A stretch of DNA of 64,000 bases from DASUAS01 sp963720765 (GCA_963720765.1 CAVRGS010000011.1:248001-312000), one strand, 5' to 3'; positions 26,628 to 34,887 are shown, counted from the first letter of the stretch. Translations and numbers: made by a program. Notes: generated by a model from the sequence alone, not told the origin.

Positions 26628-27434
26628 ATGGACATCGAAGCAATCGTCCGCGACCACTACGGCCGCGACGACCTCGAGACGGTCATGCTCGACGCGCTGC
26701 GCGGCGCGGGCGTCGACATCGACCAGCTGCAGGTCGAGGACCTCTCAGGCCTCGACCAGCTGCATGCCGGCTCGGTGCCGGCCACCGAGCACCTGCTCGA
26801 CGCGCTCGCGCTGACTGCTGACACCTCGCTGCTCGACGTGGGCGCCGGCGTCGGTGGTCCGGCCCGTCTCGCCGCCGCCCGCCACGGCGGTCGGGTCACG
26901 GGCATCGACCTCAGTCCCGAGTTCGTGGAGGTCGCCCGACGCCTCACCGAGCGCGTCGGGCTCACCGATCGCGTGGCGTTCGACGTCGGCTCCGCCACCG
27001 CGATGCCGTACGACGACGCTGCCTTCAGCCGGGCGATGCTGATCCACGTCGGTATGAACATCCCCGAGAAGGACCGCGTGTTCACCGAGGTGCACCGCGT
27101 GCTCGAGCCCGGCGGTCGGTTCGCGGTGTACGAGCAGATGCGCGTGGGTGACGGGGATCTCACCTATCCGTTGCCGTGGGCCACGGACGAGTCGTCGTCG
27201 TTCGTCGAGACGCGTGAGTGGTACGTGCAGGCGTTGCAGGCGGCCGGCTTCGCCGTCGACTCCGACGAGGACCGCACCGCTGCGGTCGCCGCCGCCGGTG
27301 GCCCGGTCGGCACCGGCGCACTGGGACCCGGCGACGTGTTCGGTGCCGGGTTCGACGAGCGGATCGGCAACAACATCGCCGACACCATGGCCGGGAAGCT
27401 CAGCCCGATCCTGATCGTGGCCCGGGCCGAATGA
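26628..27434 (+). CDS. SAM-dependent methyltransferase (class I)
   Basis: 268 residues. Motif I is LLDVGAGVGGPARLAAA, motif II GGRVTGIDLSPEFVEVAR, motif III region ATAMPYDDAAFSRAML, then LEPGGRFAVYEQMRVGDGDL. The HVGMNIPEKDRVFTEVHRVL stretch is like small-molecule methyltransferases of the UbiE/sarcosine type. ATG 26628. Its TGA overlaps the next gene's ATG in ATGA, so it is coupled with the 2OG oxygenase; the pair may modify one metabolite. Confidence 0.85.
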   Translation: MDIEAIVRDHYGRDDLETVMLDALRGAGVDIDQLQVEDLSGLDQLHAGSVPATEHLLDALALTADTSLLDVGAGVGGPARLAAARHGGRVTGIDLSPEFVEVARRLTERVGLTDRVAFDVGSATAMPYDDAAFSRAMLIHVGMNIPEKDRVFTEVHRVLEPGGRFAVYEQMRVGDGDLTYPLPWATDESSSFVETREWYVQALQAAGFAVDSDEDRTAAVAAAGGPVGTGALGPGDVFGAGFDERIGNNIADTMAGKLSPILIVARAE

Positions 27435-28399
27435 CGGTCGACGGCGAGCTCCACGTCGATGTCGAGGCGTGGGCGACGGGATCGGAATCGGTGCGACGGG
27501 CGATCGACGAGCGCGTCGATGCCGCGCTGGCCGATGTCGGGTTCCTCGTCCTCGAGCACCACGGCATCGACGCCGCGATGTTCGACGCGGCCCGTGCCGC
27601 GGCGTACCGCTTCTTCCGCGCGCCCGTGGCCGACAAGGAACGCTTGCGCGTGCTGCCGAACGCATACCGCGGCTGGGTGGGGCCCGGCACCGAGACGAAT
27701 GCCGCCACCTTCGGCCTCACCACCCTCCCCGACCTCAAGGAGAGCTTCGTCATCGGCCCGGAGCGTCGCCCTCCGGGGACCGCGCCCGGTACGGACATCG
27801 ACTGGTACGCCCCGAACCGCTTCCCACCAGGGCAGCCCGACTTCGACACGACTTGGTCATCCCTCTACCGGGCGGCAGCAGCACTGTCGTTCCGTCTCCT
27901 CCCGATGCTCGCCGGCGCCCTCGGCGTGCCCTCCGCACCGCTCGTCGCGGCGAGCGACGATCACACGTCGTCGCTCGTCGCCAACTGGTACCCACCCACG
28001 ACGAGCGAACCGCTGCCGAACCGGTACCGGATCGGTCCCCACACCGATTTCGGCACCTTCACGTTGCTCGATCGTGATCCGGAGGGCCGTGGACTCGAGG
28101 TGCAGGTGCGCGACGGCAGTTGGGTCGAGCTCCCGAACGAACCCGGAACGCTGGTGATGAACACCGCCGACATGATGGCGAGGTGGTCAGGCGATCGATG
28201 GCGCTCGGCGCGTCACCGCATCCGGGTCCCCGGCGCGGGCGACACCGGTGATCATCTCTCGCTCGTGTTCTTCTTCGAACCCGGTCCCGACGCGGCAGTC
28301 GTTCCCCTCACCGGTGCCGACACCGGTACCGGCACTGCGACCGAGTCCGTGATCTGGCACGAGTACTTCGCAGCCAAGATCCGCGAGCTCACCGTCTGA
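27431..28399 (+). CDS. Isopenicillin-N-synthase-type 2-oxoglutarate/Fe(II) oxygenase
   Basis: 322 residues. N-terminal DIOX_N-like part: ALADVGFLVLEHHGIDAAMF, RFFRAPVADKERLRV. The iron-binding facial triad is HTDFGTFTLL (HxD) plus the distal His in SARHRIRVPG; the 2OG-binding Arg-x-Ser region is read as HLSLVFFFEPG. Family oxygenases hydroxylate, desaturate or cyclise small molecules. Coupled to the upstream methyltransferase by a 4-base overlap; convergent with the SulP gene. Confidence 0.85.
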   Translation: MTVDGELHVDVEAWATGSESVRRAIDERVDAALADVGFLVLEHHGIDAAMFDAARAAAYRFFRAPVADKERLRVLPNAYRGWVGPGTETNAATFGLTTLPDLKESFVIGPERRPPGTAPGTDIDWYAPNRFPPGQPDFDTTWSSLYRAAAALSFRLLPMLAGALGVPSAPLVAASDDHTSSLVANWYPPTTSEPLPNRYRIGPHTDFGTFTLLDRDPEGRGLEVQVRDGSWVELPNEPGTLVMNTADMMARWSGDRWRSARHRIRVPGAGDTGDHLSLVFFFEPGPDAAVVPLTGADTGTGTATESVIWHEYFAAKIRELTV

Positions 28400-28422
28400 C
28401 CGCTGGGTGTCGCCGGCCACGC

Positions 28423-30096
28423 TCACGCGGCGGTGCGTTCCGGCCGGGCCACGTGTTCGCGTGCGTGCGCGATCGCGTCATCCAGTGTGCTGAACAGGTG
28501 ACGCTCGTGCGCGAGCCGGTCGAGCACCCCGACCGCTTCGAGCACGCGGAGGTGTTCAGGACTCGGACCCTTGATGAGCACCGTGATGCCCCGCTCCTCG
28601 AGCTGGCTCACGATCTCGCCGAGCGCCTGCGCGCCGGTGGCGTCGAGCACCTGGAGCTCCGGCAGTCGCAGGATGACGACCTTCACGTCGCTCACCGCGG
28701 TGAGCTCCGCGAGGAAGCGTTGCGCGGCCCCGAAGAACAACGCGCCGTCGAGGCGATAGGTGAGGATCTGCTCCTCGAGCAGCGCGTCCTCCTCCACGGG
28801 GGTCACACCGTCGGGGATGTTCGGCACCCGTTCGGCGACCGCGTTCGCGTTGCGCGCGACTGCACGCAACGCGAGCAATGCGGCCGCGGCGATCCCGATC
28901 TCGACCGCGACGATGAGATCGAACGCGACCGTCGCGACGGCGGTGAGCACGAGCACGGCCGCGTCGGATCGAGTGGAGCGCAGCACCATCCGCACGCCAT
29001 GGACGTCGACCATGCGCACCGCCGTCACCATCAGCACCCCGGCGAGCGCGGCGAGCGGGATGCGGGCCACGAGCGCGCCACCCAGGTACGCCACACCCAG
29101 GAGCACGACGGCGTGGGTGATGGACGACAGGCGCGTGCGCCCACCCGACCGCACGTTCACCGCGGTGCGGGCGATGGCGCCCGTGGCGGGCATGCCGCCG
29201 AAGAGCGGCGTGACGAGGTTGGCGAGTCCCTGGCCGAACAGCTCCCGGTTGGGGTCGTGGGGTTCGGTGTCGGTCATGCCGTCGGCGACCTTGGCCGAGA
29301 GCAGGCTCTCGAGGCCGGCGAGGAGCGCCACCGCGAACGCGGCCGACACCAGTTGACCGAGTTGCAGTCCTCCGAGGTTCGGCAGCGCCGGTGCCGGAAG
29401 GCCCCACGGGAGGTCGCCGATGCGTGGGGCGCTCATCCCGGTGACGCCGGCCAGTACCGAGGCGACGACGACGGCGAGGAGGGATCCAGGAAGCGCGCGG
29501 TGGAGACGGACCGCACCGACCATGATCCCCGCGACCAACAGCACGAGCAGCAGCGACGACCAGTTGCCTCCACCCCGGAACGCCTCGCCGACGGCGCGCA
29601 CGGCCACGGCCGCGGTGTTCTCGCCGGCCGGCTTGGGCACACCGAGCGCGGTCGGCACCTGCTGCAGGAAGATGATGAGGGCGATGCCGATCGTGAAGCC
29701 CTCCACCACCGGCCAGGGGATGTAGGCGAGGAACCGGCCGACGCCGGCGAACGCCGCCACCACGACCATGACGCCGGCCATGATCCCGACCACCATCACC
29801 GCGCTGGCACCGAAGCGCGCGACCACGGGTACGAGCACGACCGTCATCGCGCCGGTGGGACCCGACACCTGCACGTTGGAACCGCCGAACACCGCGGCCA
29901 CGAGGCCTGCGACGATCGCGGTCACCAGTCCGGCTTGCGCGCCGAGGCCCGTGGCGATGCCGAACCCGAGCGCGAGCGGCAGCGCGACGACACCGACGGT
30001 CACGCCGGCGACGAGATCGCCGCGCCACGAGCTGCGCACGCCGGCGTAGTCGGAGCGGCGCGGCATCATCGCCGCGACTCTCGAGCCGACGCTCAC
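28423..30096 (-). CDS. SulP family anion transporter with STAS domain
   Basis: 557 residues. Ten or more hydrophobic helices begin at DLVAGVTVGVVALPLALGFG (SulP signature region), and QVSGPTGAMTVVLVPVV is the conserved anion-site loop. The cytosolic STAS domain ends the protein (VVILRLPELQVLDATGAQAL). SulP carriers take up sulfate, bicarbonate or carboxylates, often with H+ or Na+. GTG 30096 overlaps the TGA of the ArsR gene in GTGA, so it is translated with its regulator. A longer reading from farther upstream would lie inside the arsR-like gene and is rejected. Confidence 0.9.
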   Translation of the reverse strand: MSVGSRVAAMMPRRSDYAGVRSSWRGDLVAGVTVGVVALPLALGFGIATGLGAQAGLVTAIVAGLVAAVFGGSNVQVSGPTGAMTVVLVPVVARFGASAVMVVGIMAGVMVVVAAFAGVGRFLAYIPWPVVEGFTIGIALIIFLQQVPTALGVPKPAGENTAAVAVRAVGEAFRGGGNWSSLLLVLLVAGIMVGAVRLHRALPGSLLAVVVASVLAGVTGMSAPRIGDLPWGLPAPALPNLGGLQLGQLVSAAFAVALLAGLESLLSAKVADGMTDTEPHDPNRELFGQGLANLVTPLFGGMPATGAIARTAVNVRSGGRTRLSSITHAVVLLGVAYLGGALVARIPLAALAGVLMVTAVRMVDVHGVRMVLRSTRSDAAVLVLTAVATVAFDLIVAVEIGIAAAALLALRAVARNANAVAERVPNIPDGVTPVEEDALLEEQILTYRLDGALFFGAAQRFLAELTAVSDVKVVILRLPELQVLDATGAQALGEIVSQLEERGITVLIKGPSPEHLRVLEAVGVLDRLAHERHLFSTLDDAIAHAREHVARPERTAA

Positions 30097-30455
30097 GAGC
30101 GCCCGGCGGCCTTGAGGCCGGCCAGGAGCTCCGTCGATTCGCTCAACGACACGATCATGAAGCGCTTCGCCGCGGCCAGGAGCTCGGCGAGCTCGGGCGC
30201 GCGCAGCGAGTAGTACACGGTCGAGCCCTCTTTGCGCGTGGTCACCAGACCGGCGCGGCGCAGCACCGCGAGCTGCTGTGAGAGGTGCGACGACTCGATG
30301 CCGACGAGCGGCTGCATCTCCCCCACCGAGTGCTCGCCGGCGGAGAGCACCTCGAGGACCCGGATCCGGGCCGGGTGCGCGAGGGCGCGGAAGAGCTCCG
30401 CCTTCGCCTCGGGGACCGGTCGGCTCAGGGCGGCTTCCAGGGTGCGGGTCGGCAT
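30093..30455 (-). CDS. ArsR family regulator of the SulP gene
   Basis: 120 residues with a typical winged helix: ELFRALAHPARIRVLEVLSA, GEHSVGEMQPLVGIESSHLS, QQLAVLRRAGLVTTRKEGST, VYYSLRAPE. No Cys-based metal motif is visible in the recognition helix (no C-x-C). Its stop is coupled to the SulP start. The dyad at 30480-30499 just upstream is the likely operator, shared with the divergent cupin gene. Confidence 0.88.
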   Translation of the reverse strand: MPTRTLEAALSRPVPEAKAELFRALAHPARIRVLEVLSAGEHSVGEMQPLVGIESSHLSQQLAVLRRAGLVTTRKEGSTVYYSLRAPELAELLAAAKRFMIVSLSESTELLAGLKAAGRS

Positions 30456-30479
30456 GACCGCAGATCTTAGTAGCTGAGT

Positions 30480-30499
30480 ATCTGACAGTTTTCTCAGAT
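30480..30499. promoter_or_regulatory. Inverted repeat in the ArsR/cupin divergent promoter
   Basis: ATCTGA-N8-TCAGAT, a perfect 6-bp dyad, in the 47-base gap between the ArsR start (30455, leftward) and the cupin start (30503, rightward). A position so close to ATG 30503 fits repression of both genes by the ArsR protein. Confidence 0.55.
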
Positions 30500-30502
30500 G
30501 TG

Positions 30503-31066
30503 ATGACATGCGACCGATGGATCACTCGGCAACTCGCGCTCGTCCGCACGATCCTCGAGCACGCCGAGGACCTCCCCTGGCGGATGCAGGAGATCGGCCT
30601 GCTCGGGTTGCGCCTCGACGACCGCCGCGAGCACCGCCTCCACGTGTGGGGACCGACGTACGCCGTCGGCGAGTTGCCGGTGCACGACCATCCGTACGAC
30701 TTCACGTCGACCGTCGTCGTCGGCGAGATGACCAACACGCGCTACGTCGAGGATCCCGCCGGCGTCGAGTACCAGCGCGTGCGCTACGCAACCGCCGACG
30801 ATGCCGTGCGCACGACCGACACCGTGAAGCTGTCACCGACCGCGACCGTGGTGCCGGCGGGCGAGGAGTACTCACAACTCGCGTACGAACTGCACGACAG
30901 TCGCCAGGTGCCGGGAACGGTCACGATCCTCCGCATGGCGTTCGTCGATGCACCCACCCTGACGGTGTGCACCCGCGGCGAGCCCTGGGCGTCGACGCTG
31001 GCGCGCCCGGCGACCCCGGCCGAGGTGAAGGCCATCACCGGCGCCGCGCTCGATCTCTTCGACTGA
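30503..31066 (+). CDS. Cupin-fold protein, CDO/ADO-like
   Basis: 187 residues. WRMQEIGLLGLRLDDRREHR, VWGPTYAVGELPVHDHPYDF (the metal-binding HDH), TSTVVVGEMTNTRYVEDPAG, then TATVVPAGEEYSQLAYELHD, with the third candidate His. The layout resembles small thiol-dioxygenase-type cupins and the gene at 10522-11061. ATG 30503 lies right beside the ArsR operator. A link to a sulfur compound would fit the adjacent SulP transporter, but this is inference. Confidence 0.65.
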   Translation: MTCDRWITRQLALVRTILEHAEDLPWRMQEIGLLGLRLDDRREHRLHVWGPTYAVGELPVHDHPYDFTSTVVVGEMTNTRYVEDPAGVEYQRVRYATADDAVRTTDTVKLSPTATVVPAGEEYSQLAYELHDSRQVPGTVTILRMAFVDAPTLTVCTRGEPWASTLARPATPAEVKAITGAALDLFD

Positions 31067-31070
31067 ACCC

Positions 31071-31100
31071 TTGACACGTTAGATTTTCCTTACGTATAGT
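31071..31100 (+). promoter_or_regulatory. Promoter with ArsR-type dyad, leaderless
   Basis: TTGACA (31071-31076), 18-base spacer, TATAGT (31095-31100): the best sigma-70-type promoter in the window. The imperfect dyad ACGTTAG-N6-CTTACGT (31076-31095) fills the spacer. ATG 31107 lies at the expected transcription start, so the mRNA should lack a leader. Confidence 0.75.
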
Positions 31101-31106
31101 GTCCGC

Positions 31107-31436
31107 ATGTCCCCGGCCGGCGCTCCGCCCGTCTCCGACGCCTTCGGCGCCATCGCCCACCCGGTGCGGCGCACCCTCGTCACCGCCCTCGCCACCGGCG
31201 ACAAGGCCGTCAACGAGCTCGCCGCGGTCGTGCCGGTGAGCCGCCCCGCCGTCTCCCAGCACCTCGCCGTGCTGCGCGGCGTCGGTCTGGTGAGCGAGCA
31301 GCGTCACGGTCGTGAGCGTCGCTACCACCTCCACCCCGAGCGCCTCGACGAGGTACGGAAGTGGATGCACACCCTCGACCGGTTCTGGGACGACCGTCTC
31401 GACCGTCTTCGTCGCCATCTGGAGGAGAACCCGTGA
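31107..31436 (+). CDS. ArsR family transcriptional regulator
   Basis: 109 residues: DAFGAIAHPVRRTLVTALAT, KAVNELAAVVPVSRPAVSQH, LAVLRGVGLVSEQRHGRERR, YHLHPERLDEVRKWMHTLDR, FWDDRLDRLRRHLEENP. This is the ArsR subtype that precedes AHSA1 genes (C-terminal helix with W-x-x-x-LDRFWDDRL). First gene of an operon whose members overlap by 4 bases; probably represses its own promoter via the spacer dyad. Confidence 0.88.
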   Translation: MSPAGAPPVSDAFGAIAHPVRRTLVTALATGDKAVNELAAVVPVSRPAVSQHLAVLRGVGLVSEQRHGRERRYHLHPERLDEVRKWMHTLDRFWDDRLDRLRRHLEENP

Positions 31437-31843
31437 GCCACCCGCTCGCCATCGAACACGAAGCCGTCTACCCGCACTCCCCCGAGCGGGTGTGGCGGGC
31501 GCTGGTCGACCCGACCGAGCTCGCCGCCTGGCTCATGCCCAACGACTTCGCGCCCGAGGTCGGCCGGGAGTTCAAGCTCGAGACCGGTGCCGACGAGATC
31601 GGCACCATCGAGGCCGAGGTGCTCGAGATCGACGAGCCGCGCTTGCTCCGCTGCCGCTGGTCGGGCGTGTTCGGCGACACCGAGGTGACGTTCGAGCTCG
31701 CCCCGGAGGGCGACGGCACCCGCCTGCGCGTGCGCCACGACGGCTGGACCGCGCCGGCACCGGCCGAGCACGCCGGCTTCGTGACCGGCTGGAAGCAGAA
31801 GCTCGACGAGGACATCCCCCGTGTCCTCGGCTCCGTGCACTGA
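31433..31843 (+). CDS. SRPBCC/AHSA1 family protein
   Basis: 136 residues: EHEAVYPHSPERVWRALVDP, TELAAWLMPNDFAPEVGREF, EVLEIDEPRLLRCRWSGVFG, TRLRVRHDGWTA and a C-terminal helix GFVTGWKQKLDEDIPRVLG. GTG 31433 overlaps the ArsR stop in GTGA. The fold binds hydrophobic ligands, so it may sense or sequester the signal of the ArsR operon. Second of five coupled genes. Confidence 0.85.
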   Translation: MSHPLAIEHEAVYPHSPERVWRALVDPTELAAWLMPNDFAPEVGREFKLETGADEIGTIEAEVLEIDEPRLLRCRWSGVFGDTEVTFELAPEGDGTRLRVRHDGWTAPAPAEHAGFVTGWKQKLDEDIPRVLGSVH

Positions 31844-31854
31844 AGGGAAGCGAC

Positions 31855-32323
31855 ATGGCTGATCAGAGCTACGAGACGACGATCCGCGTCCAGGCGTCGC
31901 CCGATGCGTTGTTCGATGCGATCACCACCGCGGCGGGCCTCACCGCGTGGTGGACCGACGCATCGGGCTCGGGCGAGACCGGCGGCGAGCTGGAGTTCAC
32001 CATCGAGCGCGCCGACGCCGCTGCGCGTGCACGTCGACGACGCGACGCGTCCGACGTCGGTGCAGTGGACCGTCACCCAGTGCGACTTCGAACCCGACTG
32101 GGTCGGGACACGTCCGGCGTTCACGATCACGCGGCTCGCTGACGACGCCTGCCGGCTCGAGTTCCGCCACGTCGGCCTGACCGACGAGTTGGACTGCAGC
32201 GAGATGTGCACGACGAGCTGGAACCACTACATGTCCAGCCTGCGCGACCACGTCGAGACCGGCCGCGGCAGTCCGCGCGGCAGTGACGCCGACCGAGCAC
32301 GCCGAGAGGAAGCGATCTCATGA
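31855..32323 (+). CDS. SRPBCC/AHSA1 family protein (second), one frame break
   Basis: ~156 residues: YETTIRVQASPDALFDAITT, AAGLTAWWTDASGSGETGGE, then after a break near 32017 (one CG missing: ERADAPLRVHV) VDDATRPTSVQWTVTQCDFE, TRPAFTITRLADDACRLEFR and TSWNHYMSSLRDHVETGRG. AGGGAAG precedes ATG 31855. Only ~25% like the preceding SRPBCC gene by eye, so an old duplicate. Its TGA overlaps the DUF899 start in ATGA. Confidence 0.8.
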
Positions 32324-33072
32324 ACCCATCCCTGTTCGAGAAGGCCCCCATCGTCACCGCCGACGAGTGGCACGCGGCTCGCGCCGAGCTGCTCGTGCAG
32401 GAGAAGGACGTGATGCGGGCGCGCGACGCGCTCGCAGCCGAGCGGCGGCGCATGCCGTGGCTGGCGGTGCGTCGCGACTACCGCTTCGACACACCCGACG
32501 GCGAGAAGAGCCTCGTCGACCTGTTCGACGGTCGTACGCAACTCATCGTCTACCGCGCGTTCCTCGAGCCCGGCGTGCACGGCTGGCCCGACCACGCGTG
32601 CGTCGGCTGCTCGATGGTTGCCGACCAGGTCGCGCACCCCGCGCATCTCCATGCCCGCGACACGTCGCTCGTGTTCGCCTCCCGCGCGCCGCAGGCCGAC
32701 ATCGAGCGCGTGAAGGCGCGCATGGGCTGGGAGCACATCCCCTGGGTCACGATGCTCGACGACTTCGACGAGGACTTCGGCGTCGACCAGTGGCACGGCA
32801 CCAACGCGTTCATCCGTGACGGCGACCAGGTGTACCGCACCTACTTCGTCGACGCCCGCGGCGACGAGCAGATGGGCAACACCTGGAACTACCTCGACAT
32901 CACCGCGCTCGGTCGTCAGGAGAAGCAGGAGGATTCACCCGAGGGCTACCCGCAGGACGAGACGTACTCATGGTGGATCTGGCACGACGAGCCCAGCGGC
33001 GACGGCCACCGCCCTGGCGCCGAGCAGCTCGAGATCGCCAAGGCCGCCGGCCTCGAGCTCGTGCAGGAATGA
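32320..33072 (+). CDS. DUF899 family thioredoxin-like protein
   Basis: 250 residues of the DUF899 family: EWHAARAELLVQEKDVMRAR, RRRMPWLAVRRDYRFDTPDG, FLEPGVHGWPDHACVGCSMV (C-x-x-C at a thioredoxin-like site), DTSLVFASRAPQADIERVKA, then RMGWEHIPWVT and YFVDARGDEQMGNTWNYLDI. Members occur with SRPBCC/ArsR genes in actinobacteria and are presumed redox proteins. ATG 32320 and the next gene's ATG both use 4-base overlaps. Confidence 0.85.
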   Translation: MNPSLFEKAPIVTADEWHAARAELLVQEKDVMRARDALAAERRRMPWLAVRRDYRFDTPDGEKSLVDLFDGRTQLIVYRAFLEPGVHGWPDHACVGCSMVADQVAHPAHLHARDTSLVFASRAPQADIERVKARMGWEHIPWVTMLDDFDEDFGVDQWHGTNAFIRDGDQVYRTYFVDARGDEQMGNTWNYLDITALGRQEKQEDSPEGYPQDETYSWWIWHDEPSGDGHRPGAEQLEIAKAAGLELVQE

Positions 33073-33179
33073 CCCTCGCCCACGTCGCCGGCATCCCCGT
33101 CGAGGAGCTCGGTCAACCGTTGCTCATCGCGCTGCTGTGCTCCGGTGCGTGGCTCACCGCACGTCTGCGGCGGCGTTGA
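33069..33179 (+). CDS. 36-residue hydrophobic microprotein
   Basis: MTLAHVAGIPVEELGQPLLI then ALLCSGAWLTARLRRR, ATG 33069 overlapping the DUF899 stop in ATGA, TGA 33177-33179. One hydrophobic stretch followed by Arg residues (positive-inside) suggests a single-span membrane peptide. Translational coupling at the end of a four-gene operon is the main evidence that it is real. Confidence 0.5.
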   Translation: MTLAHVAGIPVEELGQPLLIALLCSGAWLTARLRRR

Positions 33180-33241
33180 CGGGCGGCGTCGACGGGCGGT
33201 GTTGCCGGCCGTCGCGGGCGGGGCGGCGAGTTGCACGAGGT

Positions 33242-33265
33242 GTACGGTCAGGTGACAGTCCGTAC
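33242..33265. promoter_or_regulatory. Inverted repeat before the 56-residue gene
   Basis: GTACGG-N12-CCGTAC, perfect 6-bp arms, ending 25 bases before ATG 33291. Spacing and size are like a dimeric repressor site. No regulator gene adjoins it. Confidence 0.4.
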
Positions 33266-33290
33266 GCTTCCCCGTCACGAGGTTCCCGCC

Positions 33291-33461
33291 ATGTCAGAAG
33301 AGCACCACATCCCCCGCACGTGGCACGACGCGTACATCGACTCGGAAGAGTTCCAGGCGCTGCTGAAGAAGTACCCCACCTACCAGGAAGCGGTCGACGC
33401 GTGGGTGCGCGGCGAACGACCCGACCCGAGCGAAGGTGGCGGCAGCGCCAATCCGATGTGA
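33291..33461 (+). CDS. 56-residue hypothetical protein
   Basis: MSEEHHIPRTWHDAYIDSEE then FQALLKKYPTYQEAVDAWVR and a short GERPDPSEGGGSANPM tail. Helical with a compact hydrophobic face (F, L, Y, W), so probably folded, except for the Gly/Ser/Pro tail. ATG 33291 is preferred to the upstream ATG at 33231, since the added region matches intergenic sequence with the dyad. No family recognised. Confidence 0.5.
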   Translation: MSEEHHIPRTWHDAYIDSEEFQALLKKYPTYQEAVDAWVRGERPDPSEGGGSANPM

Positions 33462-33489
33462 CGCGCGTGTCGTGAACAACCGGTCCTGA

Positions 33490-34713
33490 TCAGTCGCCGG
33501 GTATGGCGGCGAGGACGACGAAGGCCAGCAGCAGCACCAGCACGGCGTTGCCGGCGACGACGAGCCGGAAGTTCTTCGGTCGGGCACGCAACGCGGCCGC
33601 GATCGCGAGCACAGCCTGGCAGAGGTAGTACGCGGCGAAGGCGCGCGAGGCGATGCTGACGATGCCGAACACGTCGGTCGCCCACACGACCACCGTCGCC
33701 CCGGCCGCGACGACCAGGTACCCGAGATTGCTGGGTTCGTGGCGCGGACGTTCCGTGATCATCTCGCTGCCTCCCGCCGCGTCGGCGGCGGCGGCCGAGA
33801 GCTGGCTCGCGACCGCAGCGACGATGAGCAGGGGCGCAAGGATGGGCGCCACGTAGCGCGCGGCGTCGATGATCGAGGTCTCCTGTGGTCCGTCGCCGAG
33901 ATGGCCGAACAGCGGCACGATGAGCAGGGCGAACGCCAGGTAGATCGCGCCGCTGATCAGCTGCGCGCGGCGCATCGTGCGGATGCGCAGGGCCGGCGTG
34001 TAGTAGCGGCCGAGGTAGCGTGACGTCTCGAAGCCCTGGACGACGAGGATCATGCCGGCGAGCCGTCGGGCCACCGTCAACGCGTCGCCGCTGATCGGAA
34101 AGTGAGCGAAGGAGTCGAGCGCCATCGTGCGGTGAGTGAGCGCGTGCACCGCCATCCCTGCGAGCAGTCCCGCGATGATCACGAGCTTGATGTCCACCGC
34201 AGGGACCTCGAATGCCTCGATGCCGTGCAGGCCGCGCAGCCAACCGATCAGCGCGATCGCAACGAGGATCACGGTCGTGATCACGCGGCCGGCGAGGACG
34301 CTGTCGGCGCCGACCGCTTGCAGCAGGAACGACGAGAGCAGCCGCAGGTAGAACCCGACCGAGATCATGTACGCCACGCCGAGCAGGAACCGCGAGACAC
34401 GTTCGAGGTCGACCAGGCGCGGCGGTGGCTTCGCGGCACCGAGCAGTGGCTCGACGTGCGCGATGTTGAAGCGCATCGTGGAGCCGATGCCGTAGGCGAC
34501 GATGACGATCCCGGCCATGGCGACGGGCGCCCAGCCGCCAACCGTCGCGTGCAGCAGCGGGGCGAGCACGAGGAACCCGCTCCCGATGATCGACGCGAGG
34601 GGTGTCGCAGTGGCCCGCCAGGCCTCCGAGCTCCGAACGCGACGCCAGGCGAGCAGCGCGGCAGTGGCGAAGAGGGCGACGCAGATCGCCACGAGCGTCA
34701 TGGGCACGCCCAC
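33490..34713 (-). CDS. Polytopic membrane transporter (APC-like)
   Basis: 407 residues with about eleven hydrophobic helices, for example LASIIGSGFLVLAPLLHATV (helix 1 with the unwound GSGFL pattern typical of amino-acid permeases), ISGAIYLAFALLIVPLFGHL and YLVVAAGATVVVWATDVFGI. The distribution resembles APC-superfamily carriers but I see no clear substrate motif. Start ATG 34713 (or 34701). Opposite in direction to the operon before it. Confidence 0.7.
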   Translation of the reverse strand: MGVPMTLVAICVALFATAALLAWRRVRSSEAWRATATPLASIIGSGFLVLAPLLHATVGGWAPVAMAGIVIVAYGIGSTMRFNIAHVEPLLGAAKPPPRLVDLERVSRFLLGVAYMISVGFYLRLLSSFLLQAVGADSVLAGRVITTVILVAIALIGWLRGLHGIEAFEVPAVDIKLVIIAGLLAGMAVHALTHRTMALDSFAHFPISGDALTVARRLAGMILVVQGFETSRYLGRYYTPALRIRTMRRAQLISGAIYLAFALLIVPLFGHLGDGPQETSIIDAARYVAPILAPLLIVAAVASQLSAAAADAAGGSEMITERPRHEPSNLGYLVVAAGATVVVWATDVFGIVSIASRAFAAYYLCQAVLAIAAALRARPKNFRLVVAGNAVLVLLLAFVVLAAIPGD

Positions 34714-34799
34714 GCTACGTCACGCCTCAGGACCTGGGCTCTGGTCGGTTGCGAGAATGCGGCGTCTCGGTCACAGCCCCGACATCGACGACGAAGGCC

Positions 34800-34887
34800 T
34801 TCGACTTCCCAGGGTGCGCCGCACGGCATCACGACGACGCACCAGGAAGAGATCAACGCCGAGCTGCTCGCGTTCCTGGAGCGCTGA
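34800..34887 (+). pseudogene. 3' remnant of a haloperoxidase/esterase-type alpha/beta-hydrolase
   Basis: The last 24 codons read GAPHGITTTHQEEINAELLA then FLER before TGA 34885. This is the C-terminal end of a non-haem haloperoxidase-type hydrolase, with the catalytic His (PHG). It matches the intact gene at 54840-55661, whose end is GAPHGLPVTHQDQLNQDLLE FLKS. Upstream of ~34800 the similarity is lost; the nucleophile half is absent. A deletion remnant. Confidence 0.7.

Noticed and set aside
28453..30213. 586-codon plus-strand frame opposite SulP
   Set aside because: His/Arg/Asp-rich, repeat-like and without hydrophobic core; shadow of the transporter gene.
30097..30738. N-terminal extension of the SulP frame through the ArsR gene
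   Set aside because: It reads the ArsR gene in the wrong frame; GTG 30096 overlapping the ArsR stop is a far better start.
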